Shown one piece after another: positions 44,098-55,024 of a stretch of 64,000 bases of DNA; within the stretch, counting starts at the first letter, position 1, and the number at the start of each line of letters is the position of its first letter. Both the position numbers and the translations under genes were made by a program. The DNA lies in assembly GCA_021234155.1 (NCBI GenBank), contig JAJEKV010000040.1, positions 13,672,353 to 13,736,352 of the forward strand, in the 5' to 3' direction. The DNA comes from Isoetes taiwanensis (lineage: Eukaryota; Streptophyta; Lycopodiopsida; Isoetales; Isoetaceae). The notes below the pieces were generated by a model. The model was not told the DNA's origin. It made no database searches and saw nothing but the letters and a program-made list of their open reading frames with translations.

Positions 44098-44310
44098 GCT
44101 CTGATACCATGTCAAGGTTGCACCAAGAAAGGGAGAGAAGGGGATGCACACCAATATCCGAGAGCGCAAGCTCCCAAAACAAAGGCAAAATGGAATTGTA
44201 TTCAATGTTGTGTGAGATACATGAAGTACAATGATATAAAACAAAGTTGCGTATTAAACGGGAGCAAATCATTGAAACAAGAGTGAGAGGAATATTCATC
44301 AAAGATTCCT
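44098..44310 (-). repeat. Copia primer site and end of 5' LTR, minus strand
   Basis: GCTCTGATACCA (44098-44109) is the inverted tRNA-iMet primer site. The LTR ends ...CCTTGACA on the minus strand, bordering it at 44110. The LTR start is not clear; about 200 bp are plausible before an A-rich tract near 44315-44330. Confidence 0.7.
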
Positions 44311-44599
44311 TTTTTTAAAAAAAAGAGAGCTAAAATGAGGTAAAAAAAAATATTTTGGTCACAAAATTGCATTTTGACCCCCCAAAAGCACTCATTTTTT
44401 TGTGCAAAGAGAAAATTGACTATGTCAAAGTGACACTTTTCCTAACAGTTAGAATTTACCTGAAGTGTGTTTTTAGAGAAAACCACTAATTTAAGTGTAC
44501 GTCCTATACAACATTTTGTTAGCTTGGATTGTATTCAAGAAAAGGTACTTTTAGGTTACAATGAGTCATTTTTTAATGATATAATATTTCAAAGTACTA
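44311..44599. other. AT-rich stretch
   Basis: No gene or clear repeat. A run of A (44313-44322) and poly-A-like tracts. Confidence 0.3.
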
Positions 44600-45160
44600 A
44601 AATTGTATTCCAAAACACACTTTTGCTATTCGAGGATAACAGAAGTGTATTCTGAAATACACTTTTGCTTTTCTTGAAAGTCAAAGTGTATTCCAGAATA
44701 CACTTCTGGTTTTGCTCGAAATCCAAAGTGTATTCTGGAATACACTTTTGCTGCACAAGTTTTTGAGACTCAACACTGATCTTGCAATTTTCTAGGTTTT
44801 CTGGGTTTCCGGCATTTTCAATGACCTTGTATTTTTTTTTTTTTGTTTCAACTGATTTGAATGACCTTGCGGTTTTATTTGTTTTCTTATGTGAGGATAC
44901 AAGAACATAGTTCTAAATAATAAAGGGATTAGCGAAAGGGAAGAACAAACCAACAACAACTAGATTGTTTGGCATTTCCAATTTATTTTGATGACCTTTC
45001 AATTTTTTTATTTGTTTTGTGTGGATACATGGTCAAGGTTTTAAATAATAAAGGGATTTTGATTTTTTTGTTTTTAAGATCAGGGATACTGGATTTAGGT
45101 TCTAAATCATAAGAGGGAAATGTATTTTGGAATACACTTTGTATTCCAGAATACATTTTT
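44600..45160. repeat. Cluster of TGTATTC(CA/TG)GAATACA palindromes
   Basis: Perfect 22-bp palindromes at 44684-44705 (central TTCCAGAA) and 44726-44747 (central TTCTGGAA), with weaker copies at about 44603, 44645 and 45120-45157. All carry TTCnnGAA, the core of heat-shock elements. A related series is at 46895-47075. Confidence 0.75.
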
Positions 45161-48119
45161 TTTTCCAGAGGGATAGAGACGTGTTTTTTCTTGCTGATTT
45201 CGCTCCGGCGATCTTTCTCTGGGGATCTTGCGCCAGCATTTCTGTCTTGTGATGGCTTTGGCATTTGTTTTACCTACAGGTTAACCAAGGCGCTAGCTGC
45301 ATTGTCTTCAAAAACCATTTTTCCATTAGGGTTGATCACTAACGCTGATAAGCAGGTCGGAGATGCCCGCCCTAAGAAAACTTGATATGACAATTGAGAA
45401 GAGTAGGCTCACGAGGGGTAGAATACCTACAGACCAGGGACCAGAAAACCAGGGATTACTTCGTTTGAAGGCAGAGCTCTGACCACCAAAACATGGTCGT
45501 CTCTTTGTGTTCAGAGCAGGTTCGTTTCATTTTGTTCCGTTTCCTTTTATCTCTTCAGTTTCATTATGGGAACTAGTCTTAATCTATTGCAGACTGATAG
45601 TTTGGAAGAAATGTTGCAGACTGTTTGCAAGCTCTGATAGTTTGGAATAAATCCTGCAGTCTTACTCTGTTTGCAGACTCTGATAATTACAGAGTAGAAG
45701 CATCACTTTCATTTGGAATAAATCTTGCCTTGGGAGAACTTATGTGCTCTGACTAAAACATGCAGGAAAATTCTTACGTTGAGTTCTTCTGGCTGAGAAG
45801 GGTGCCCATGGAGTCAAACTTCAAATCTAACAATCTGAAAAATGTTACTCTGTTGGTAAGTTATACTAGCATTTCCTTTCCCTTTTCTTGGCAGACGGAT
45901 CTCAGATTTAGAAGCTTAAGCAAAACATTAGCAACTTGTTCTAGTCTGGCAAAACAAGGAACATAAATTATGGATAAGATGGGGAATTAATCCCAACCTT
46001 TCTGGCCAATTTACCGCTTGCAATTTGTTAACATTTTTAGCAGTTGTACCGAAGAGGGAAAATATAAGAGGGATTTAGCTGGGCTGCATATTTGATTATT
46101 AGTATGAGAATCCATTCAAGATTCTAATTGCCATAAATTGTTGTCTTGTAATGGTACACATCCGCTTGAAGAGACTAATGTGATGTGTGCTCTACAAATG
46201 CATTCATCTCTTGTTCAACGAATTGATTCAGTGTTTCTGGTATGTTGCAAGTAGAAAGAAGAAACAAGGTACAGAGTCACAAGGAAAAGAGGACCTTTTT
46301 ACCTCAAAAGGAGCTATTAAGCAAAAGAGAAGGCTGCATAGTTGAGAACAAGATACTTGCTGTTGTTGAAAGTGTGGTTTATCTGGCCATATTAAAAGAG
46401 ATAATATTGCCATTAATTTGCAGTTCAATGATAAAAACATGCATTTGTGGCCACAAAATCAGCCTCATGTTTGGATTGGTTGGCCTGTAAGAGTGTTCCC
46501 ATTAGATGGATAAAGTAGTACCTTAAGGTTCTAAAGTAGTGACCCCTAATACTGTCATTTTGCATTGTTCCATTCACAAAGTATTGTCTTACCTGCCGAA
46601 TGTCACCACAACATTAGGAATCATGTACTCGATTGGGATGCCAATATGGTAAAAAACGAAAAAGATGTCACAACGTACAGGATGTTAAGTGTGGCTAAAT
46701 TGTTCTACTGCATTACCATGAATTTTGCTTGTCCTTAACACCTGTTTTGTGAATGGGAACAAGTTTACCCAATTTCTGTGAAAGTTTTTTATAAAGTTTA
46801 TTTTCATTGAAGCCGTCTTAGGATTTGAATTCCGCATCTAAGCATCTCATGATAATATGCATATTTTGAAACATTATTCGAAATGATGCTCCTGGTTTGT
46901 ATTCTGGAATAAAGTAAGAGAGAAAGATCCTAATCCAGAGAGGCATAAGACATGTGGTTTGTATTCCAGAATAAAGGAAGATTGCGAGATCCTATTCCGG
47001 AATAGCATAAGACTCCTAGTTTGTATTCTGGAATAGCTAAGGTAAGAGTGCAAGATCTTATTCCGGAATAGCATTACAAGGGCTCTCCATAGTAGGAGGA
47101 TTAGGGTACCACTCGTTCATGTTCAAGGTTTGGTCTATGGTATACCCACCTTTGAGACTCTTCATCAAGAGTAGCGTTGAGTGCAATGCGTGGACTATAA
47201 GGAAAACTATATTTGCATTGTCTTATTCTAGAATGCTTGTAGCAGAGTGGTCTGCATGTACGTATTTGCTTTTGTTTAACAAATTCTCGTAACTTCTGGA
47301 TGGCGAGGTCTTCTGACTATGCTTGTATGCATGCATCTACTTCACTTGTGATTGCTTCAATTTGCTTAGTTGATACACATAAAATGATAGGTGCATGTAA
47401 GAAGTGTCTGTTTTGTATCTCATATCTGATAATATAGTGTTCTACATTACCCAGAATGCCATTTCCACACATGGCCCAAAGCAATATTTCTATAAGAGTT
47501 TGTTGAAATGCAAAAATCTAGCTAGAGGCATCGTTATGGAATATCGATTGTGCAAAAGCTTGCTTTTTGGCCATTGTTCTAGAACTCAATCTCTGCCATG
47601 TAAATATTGGTTGGCAAATAAACGTATAAGCTCCGATCAAATGGGCAACAATACATGCATTTTTAATGCCAACAAGCCAATATGGATCATAAAATCCAAA
47701 ACTTATTAGGAGATTACCCAATGCATTATTCTCAAAAGCTCTGTATCCCAGACATACAAGAGATACATAGAATTATACAGAATGCACTTGTAATACAGAC
47801 TCCTAGAAGTGTTACCTTTTTCATGATTTGTTCTTTGGAAGTGGTGATCTCAATGTATGTTGAATTTGTAAAAGCACCAACAAAAATAAACATGCAAATG
47901 CAATATTTCTGAAGGCTTGAAATACCCTCCAAGTCTTCATGATATGCGACAGCTCATACCCAGGAAGACCAACTTTTATTCCATAAAATGTCAAGCCTCA
48001 ACAAACTTTATAATTTTAAGACCAAGTCCAATCAATAAATAAGCAAAGGACTTGAGAGCTATTTCTTTCCAAAAATTTGATAATAAAGAAAAGACAATTT
48101 GACATACATCAAACACTAC
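45161..48119. other. Gene-free stretch with a second palindrome series
   Basis: At 46895-47075 four or five units of TATTC(TG/CA/CG)GAATA alternate with 'agatcctattccggaatagcataagac', period about 65-70 bp. A short frame around 45370-45480 (PALRKLDMTIEKSRLTRGRIPT) looks protein-like but matches nothing I know. Otherwise nothing supported. Confidence 0.45.
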
Positions 48120-48890
48120 CATATTAAGTGTTACTAGAAATTTGGCAAGAAGATAATTTGTAAATAAATCTTGATAGTTTGATAAGTGACGGGCTTAACT
48201 CTATTATGACGGTTTGAAAAATTATAAATTTTTGGCACACATCATAATAAATGATGTTTTGATTTAAAATATAAGTGTTAAAGTAGAAATGTAATCTCAT
48301 TAATATAGATAATGGCACTTGTTAAAGTTAAAGAAACTATCAATATTGTATTATTGTAGCGTTGTTAGAAATTTATAATATTACAATCTTTTAAAATACT
48401 AAGCTTTGTCGTTATCATTTATAAGATAATATTTATTAATTTTTAATAACTCTTAACTCTATACAAATTGTAAAGGACTATATACGTTCAAATATTTAGA
48501 TGAAATTCTAGGTTGAAATTAGTTAGATATAAATTCTATGATTTAATGACCATGTTTTAAATAGTTTATTATTGTTCAAATAAATAACAATATGCTACGT
48601 CATTCTCTTGTAGCAAAAAAGAAAAATCAAGCTCATTAGCCAAATAAAAGTCTCGCAAACAATACCTCAATCAATTGACTTCTTCCAAAGGATTTCCCAA
48701 ATCCATTTTTGCATCCTCGACGTCACGTGCTTTACTTCAATGGGCTAAAGTAAAAGATTAAGAAACACAAATTAAAAAAAAAAAGTTAGAAATTATTAAA
48801 GAAAATAAAAAAGGAATAGAAAATACCTTGCATTTCCGTCAAATCTCCTCCACAGAAATCCAACATGAATAATGTTTGACAATAGCAGAA
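48120..48890. repeat. Dispersed repeat family, copy 3 (partial)
   Basis: Matches blocks of 2880-3700 and of the 1588 and 3457 copies, including 'atcaagctcattagccaaataaaagtc' and the 3' part of the exon-like fragment (to about 48865), where it breaks off into unrelated sequence. Confidence 0.75.
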
Positions 48891-50227
48891 GTATTGACCA
48901 TAATAATGTTCATTTACTGACTAATTTTTTTCTTACTTAGAAATGGCACTAACAGCTTCGATTTGCTCCGAAAATAGCCTGATAAATTAGAAATAGGTTC
49001 TCTTTAGCTATACAGATCCGGTAGTTTTGCCACACTGACCTATTCAAAACTTTGCTTGGCTCCAAAACATTGGACCGAGCTTAGAAACCCTAAATAGCAG
49101 TTTTTATTTTTCAATATGTACATGAACCTTGGATACTTAGACCATTAAAGTTAAGTAAGCATCATCCAGGTTAAATATTTGTATATTAGCTTCTGTCTTA
49201 GGCTACTAAGCTTTTGCACATATATATGTTTTTCATGTACTCTGGTAATCCTGCAGGCATATTGAACCTTGGAACATTTAGAATTATCTGCTTAAATAAA
49301 TGTTCCTTTGGCTTATCATGACCACTTCCACCAATAGGCATTTCCTTGCGAGAAACCAGTAATAAGCATTGCTTACCTTGAGTAGTATTGCTAGGATCTC
49401 AGTTTTTCCTTGCTAGCAACAAGTAATAGGCGTTATTTACCTTGAATAATATTGCTAGGATCTCAGTCTGCATCATTTGCAGAACACCCCAAAGACGATC
49501 AAAGGATCTCACTACTGCACCCACATATTGATATCCAGATCCAACAATTAAAACAAAAGAACTAGAACAAAACTTGCATTGCATCTTGGATTACAGATGT
49601 TAACAACAACAAATTCAAGACTCATTTTGAAGTGGGTTCTTAAAAGAAACGAACCTGGTGACGAACTGCTTCCCTCTGTATCTCTGCCAGAAGCAAAGCC
49701 GCTCATAAACATTCTTTCCAGTTCAATGCAAAGATAAGAAGGTAGTACACAAACACCCATATAAAGTAAATTGGCTAAAAACATAGCACTCTATAGCGAT
49801 CAAATAAAAAGCACGCTAAAAGCAAACCACAAGAGACTATAAGGACCATGCATCTAAAGCATTCTCTAGTTGTCATTGGTATAACTAGTAAAGAACCAGC
49901 TAACATCCACACACAACAAACATTCTGGCATATTTGTCTCGGCAAATTTCAAAGTAATTAACCATAAGAAAGGAAGCTCTCAAGCAAATTTCAAAGTAAT
50001 TAACCACAAAGACAATGCCCGAGGTTGGGGAGAAACTATTAGCCAGACACCTCTTCATCTCTTTGAGCCAATTTTAAACGGAAATTATTCTAATGCAAAT
50101 AGACACCCACTTGTTACTACCATGTGCATGTAACAAAGAATAGAATAGAATAGATTTTTTAGCATCCACGGAGACCGATTGGCCTATGGACCCAAACAAA
50201 AAAAGAGCAGCAAGCGTATTACTGACA
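48891..50227. other. Gene-free stretch
   Basis: A short internal duplication: 'ttgcgagaaaccagtaataagcattgcttaccttgagtagtattgctaggatctcagt' at about 49345-49402 is followed by a similar copy at 49407-49464. No coding region recognised. Confidence 0.45.
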
Positions 50228-50525
50228 GGATTAAAAAAGCCCCACCCCGAAGGGTTTTCGAGGGAAAAACCTTAGCAGTAATGAGTATGCTGGCACGCTG
50301 CACAATTGTATAGGACAATTCAACACGGTCTCGGAGGACACAACTGAGTCCGTGCATCCATAACCTCCTGGAGGTAGGATTAAAAAACCCCCGCCCCGAA
50401 GGGTTTTCGAGGGAATAACCTTAGCAGTAATAAGTATGCTGGCATGCTGCACAATTGTATAGGACAGTTCAATACCATCCCGGAGGACACAACTGAGTCC
50501 GTGCATCCATAACCTCCTGGAGGTG
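50228..50525. repeat. 149-bp tandem duplication
   Basis: Units start at 50228 and 50377 (ggattaaaaaa[g/c]cccc...), about 90% alike, each containing 'gaagggttttcgaggga' and 'gaggacacaactgagtccgtgcatcc'. Both end in 'cctcctggaggt', itself a palindrome. Possibly LTR-derived. Confidence 0.88.
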
Positions 50526-53500
50526 TGACCCTAATAAACCCACTGATGTCGTATTCAATAACTCATGTAATAATATTATAAAAATCCACAAGTAACAAAA
50601 ATGAAAATCTACAACGTATTACTAACAAGTTCATAGTTTAACATCTATCTACTCCATTCGATGGGGCTACAGCAAATGGGTTCTAGCCAGTGGCTATGTG
50701 CGCCTCGATCTCGCCAAGTTTTGTCTAAAAAATTCCATCTTAAAAAGTGCCACCACAGTTACAAAAGAACATATCACATTGAAGCATTCGACACCAACAA
50801 ACAGCAAAGTCTTGAGCAAAATTATTGAAATGCAAAATTCGAGCATAATCACTGAAATTCGAACAAACAACATCAACGTCCGAGGGCACCGTAAGTACGA
50901 GCAGTGGCAAAAGACCAAAAATAGGGATAATCCATATAAGCCAGTGCAATGTGGGGAGGACTGCGGTGGAAGAAGTAGCCCGTATGCGTATGCTTTTGGC
51001 AACAAACAGAGATGAGTATGAAGACGTCAGAAAACCCATAGCCTACTATACCAAATCCGAATAATGTCTAGATTAATATCTTGATAAGGTGCATGCAACC
51101 TTCCAAGTCGTGGGCTTTTAGTCCATACTCTATGGCCATCACAATTCCACATATGTTACACACAAACAAAAACGATGCCAAAGATCCATATCCCACCATG
51201 TTCAATCCATGTTTCTTATATCCTGTTGCCTCAAAGACCAAAACAGCTTTTTGGATCGTTCTCGAGAAATAGAATAGTAGGACAAAAACTAGAGGAAGGC
51301 CTACATACTCATATATTGCATCCACTGATAATAAAAGGGCTCCTAAATTAAATGCCCTAATAGAAATAGCTTTGTAATCTAAAATTAGAGAGTTGGCAAT
51401 GTAAATATCTCGGATAATCAATTATTAATGTTCGAATAATTAGAAAATAATACACATTCAAGAGTTTTTTCTGTTCCTATATTAGAATTGAAGGAGAAAA
51501 TCGGGTGGTGGAGTAGTGAGATCACATAATCCATCCTTGGATGGAGATTTAAATATTTTTTCCCTCAAAGACAGCTATTTTGGCCACTTTGCAACCTAAT
51601 ACAACTATTGCTTATCAATTCTATCTCCATAGCAGTGGATATGCATATGGTTGCAATCCTTCTTACGTTTAAGCATAGGTTAGTGCATTTTTCCTCCAAT
51701 TCATGCTTCAATTTTGTCCTCCTGACTTCGTTCTTTTATTGTTATTTGATTGAAATATATGTCAACACTTCTGTCAAGGGGACCTGAGCTTGCACTTAAA
51801 TGAAGGTATTTACATGGTTATAGTTTGTTAAGAGCAAAATGCAGTGAATTCAGGGAATAAATTACTAATCGCATATTTCTTATTAGCCAGAATGACTTTA
51901 GCTAAACTTGCTCGATATTAGTCCCAAAACTTTCTGTGGTTTAGCTAAAGTCTACACATTTTTCCTCTCATACTTTCTAGCATTTAGCTAAACTAACCCA
52001 AACATCATCCCAAAAATTTCTATGGTGTGGCCAATAAAAAATATTAAACCAAATTACTATATTTTTTTTTAATATATTCCACTTATTTTAGTCATTTTCT
52101 TCGTGAAAACATAACAAAATAATGCTAACTAGCAATGTCTAGTTTAGTTTCATAATGCTAGAAACTAATACTAGTCATATATTTCATATAAACTAGAATG
52201 ATGTTAGCTAAACTAGCCCGAAATTCATTCTAAAAGTTTCTATGGTTTAGCTAAACCATACAAAAATTCACTCTCTTACTTTCTAGCATTTGGCTAAAGA
52301 GCTCCAGGGTTGATGCAGTCCCGGAAAAAGTTAAGCTAAAATTATTATTTTTTTCACAATTTTTTCCATTTACTTTAGCCAAATTTTTTTGAAAATGTGC
52401 TAAAAAATCGCCAAATAGCTAAGTTTAGCCCTTAAATTATTCCATGAGTGAATTAAGCCCACAAAATCAAATCTTATCTAGACAAAAAAAAAATGAAGAA
52501 AGAGAATGCATACCTAATAGCAGAAGAAAAAGAAAAAAAGGGAGAAGAGAATACATGGCATCAAAAGTTAGAGGGCCTTAAGAAAAAGGGCAAATGGTGG
52601 GCGGTAGAGACGAAAGAGCAGTTATAGTTAAGCAGAGAATGCTTTATAGGTTCTGTCGTACTCATCTTATACGAACCCAATATTTATATGACATCAATTA
52701 AGATATTTGGCTGAGGAGAAAATAAAATTGCATACGCAACCAAAGGCAACGAGGTAGAAAACAACACAAATCAAACAGAGACAACAGATATGGTTGCAGG
52801 AATGGATAGACACCTTATAAAAGGCACATATTGAAATACACAATGAAGAAGAGACAAAGTGGCAATTGACATACGCAAACTAGAGCACAAGCAAAGGGAT
52901 ATATGAGAAGAAATTAGAACCTTACACGTAAAAAGAGTGAAATCAAAGATCCAAAACATCATAGAAGTTGAAAACATGCAGAAAAACCAAAGCTCCATGT
53001 GCACTCTTTGAGAAAAACTTAGTAGGTAGTACATGCCCATACATTTCTATTGGACCACTGAAGAAGCAAATGACCCCACAGGAGGCCCTTCCAGTTCTAT
53101 CCATCAAGTTGATGGCTTCCTCTGTCAAAATTTTCCTGGGCAGCTAAGAGGATTGCCTCACTGCTTTTCCGACTTATTTGCGCATCCTCTACTACCTCAA
53201 TATTTAAAATGTCTATCTCTTATTGGGGTCCTAGAAGAAAATTGGTTTAGTTGTGCAAAGGACCATACTCGAAATCATTTCGTACTGAGGGATTCGTATT
53301 GTAAAAAAGAAAAAAAGGAAAAAAAGGAGATATAATTTGAGAAGATAATAATATCGATTGTGGGTTCTATCTGGTGAAAGCATTCTTTTTAAAACATTTG
53401 TTTTTTTTTAGGGGTTCAAGTCCAAGTATTACATTCTACACCATAAGTTCCCTGTATACATATTTAAAAATTATAGGCATCCTAAATCATAATTGACCTT

Positions 53501-53527
53501 ATCAAAATAAGAGGCAACAATATATCC
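50526..53527. other. Gene-free stretch
   Basis: Open frames at 50694-51039 and 51068-51421 are small, overlap each other on opposite strands and lack domains. A diffuse repeat with 'tttctatggtttagctaaa' and 'ctttctagcatttagctaa' recurs at about 51930-52010, 52015 and 52235-52300. Confidence 0.4.
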
Positions 53528-53850
53528 TCTGGGCCGTGGGATCGATGTATCTAATGATCGATGTAGTCCAGGGTACACCTCGTTTGAAATATGTAGCATA
53601 ATAACTTGTGTAGTTGACGAAGATGAAGAAATATAACTTGGAATCATCCACATGTATATTAATCTCTCTAGCAATCAAGGCCATCGTGAAATAGAACAAT
53701 GGTTTTGATAACCGAGGTAGTCCAAAGTGCACCTTGTTTGAAATATGTAGCATAATAACCGGTGTAGTTGATGAGAAAAGACACGGGACGATATGAAGAA
53801 ATATAACTTAGACTCGTATGCATGTATATTAATATCTCTAGCTAGCTCCA
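53528..53850. repeat. Two diverged tandem units of about 165 bp
   Basis: Both units contain 'gtagtccaRRgtRcaccTYgtttgaaatatgtagcataataac' (53560-53605 and 53716-53760) and 'gatgaagaaatataact' followed by 'catgtatattaat'. The phrase atgtagcataataac also occurs in the insertion at 16621-18319. Confidence 0.75.
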
Positions 53851-54080
53851 TTGTGTTTTCTTATCTTAGTGCTTCCATTATTCATTATCAATCAAAGCCT
53901 CCCATTACCCATTATCAATCGAGGCCGAATTGTTGAACAGACCTATCGATTGCCTACGTTTCAATTTGAAGCGAGTAGTTGACCCCGTCAAAGATGGGAG
54001 GTCCATATTTGATGCTATTGAATATTCTCTATTCCTATCCGATGGTCAAAAGCACGGGTATATATATACAGAATTCGTTA

Positions 54081-54412
54081 AAACCCTAAAACAACCCTAA
54101 TGTCAGGAATGGAATATGCGGCAAGGCATATTCGGTGGGGGTCGTGACGGTACCCTAACCTAACGGAAAGCAGCAGGCGCCGTCACATCATTTCCCGCTC
54201 TCTGGCCCCTTATTTTACCTCTTCATTCGCCGGAATCGCCATAGCCATCCTTCCGTCACAGCTCGGCGCCGCCGCTGCAGCACATCCCTAACCTAGGGTT
54301 TAAGCAGGGCTTTTCTTGGCTCCGTCCATCCCTAAATATCCTCTGCGCTCCCTTTTATTCTAACCCTTTTTTTCTGCTGCTCGAATCTACCCTATTTGCG
54401 CCAAGCTTTGCA
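54081..54412 (+). promoter_or_regulatory. Promoter and leader region of the cold-shock-domain gene
   Basis: It contains the telo-box-like AAACCCTAAAACAACCCTAA (54080-54099) and the inverted form CCTAGGGTTTAA near 54292. Telo-boxes are common upstream of plant genes with translation-linked expression. A weak TATA-like CTAAATAT lies near 54333, 80 bp before the ATG. The transcription start is not determined. Confidence 0.4.
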
Positions 54413-55024
54413 ATGGCGGATTCAGGCTCAGCAGGATCCGGCGAGGCGAAGAAGACCGGAAAGGTGAAGTGGTTCAACAGCACGAAAGGCTTTGGATTCA
54501 TAACTCCGGACGACGAAGGGGAAGATCTGTTTGTGCATCAAACATCGATTCATGCGGATGGGTTCCGGTCGCTGAAAGACGGCGAATCTGTGGAGTTTTT
54601 GGTAGATCAGGGCGAAGATGGCAGGGCCAAGGCCATAGATGTGACGGGGCCGAAAGGCGCCTTTGTTCAAGGGGCTCCAAGGCGTGATGCAGGAGGCAGA
54701 GGATCTGGCTATGGCGACGAATCTGGTTACGGAGGTTCTGGCTATGGCAGCGGCGGAGGCGGGCGCGGCAAGGGTCGTGGTTCCAGAGGAGGAGGCGGCG
54801 GTGGCGGCGGCTATGGCGGTGGTGGCGGTGGCTATGGCGGAGGTGGCGGCGGCTATGGCAACAACGATCAGGGATGCTATACTTGTGGTAAACCTGGTCA
54901 TATGGCAAGAGATTGTTCTCAGTCTGGTCAGTCTGGTGGTCGAACTGGATCCTCTGGTGTCTGCTATAACTGCCAGAAACCTGGCCATATTGCTAGAGAT
55001 TGCACTGCTGCTGCTAGTGCTTGA
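54413..55024 (+). CDS. Cold-shock-domain, glycine-rich, CCHC zinc-knuckle protein
   Basis: An intact, intronless 203-residue protein of the plant CSP/GRP2 family: RNA chaperones of nucleus and cytoplasm that melt RNA structure and are tied to cold response and development. Residues about 15-80 form the cold-shock domain with RNP1 KGFGFI (25-30) and RNP2 LFVHQ (39-43). A Gly-rich stretch with GYGG, RGGG and GGYGGG runs from about 88 to 152. Two zinc knuckles follow: [14 protein letters not shown] (155-168) and [14 protein letters not shown] (184-197). Two knuckles match the short Arabidopsis members (GRP2/CSP2, CSP4). The start context gcaATGGCG suits plants. It is the only undamaged host gene in the window, with no neighbours in an operon sense. 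Confidence 0.96.
   Translation: MADSGSAGSGEAKKTGKVKWFNSTKGFGFITPDDEGEDLFVHQTSIHADGFRSLKDGESVEFLVDQGEDGRAKAIDVTGPKGAFVQGAPRRDAGGRGSGYGDESGYGGSGYGSGGGGRGKGRGSRGGGGGGGGYGGGGGGYGGGGGGYGNNDQGCYTCGKPGHMARDCSQSGQSGGRTGSSGVCYNCQKPGHIARDCTAAASA

Noticed and set aside
51068-51421. 117-codon minus-strand frame with hydrophobic stretches
   Set aside because: AT-rich sequence gives hydrophobic residues by chance; no family resemblance and no exon borders found.
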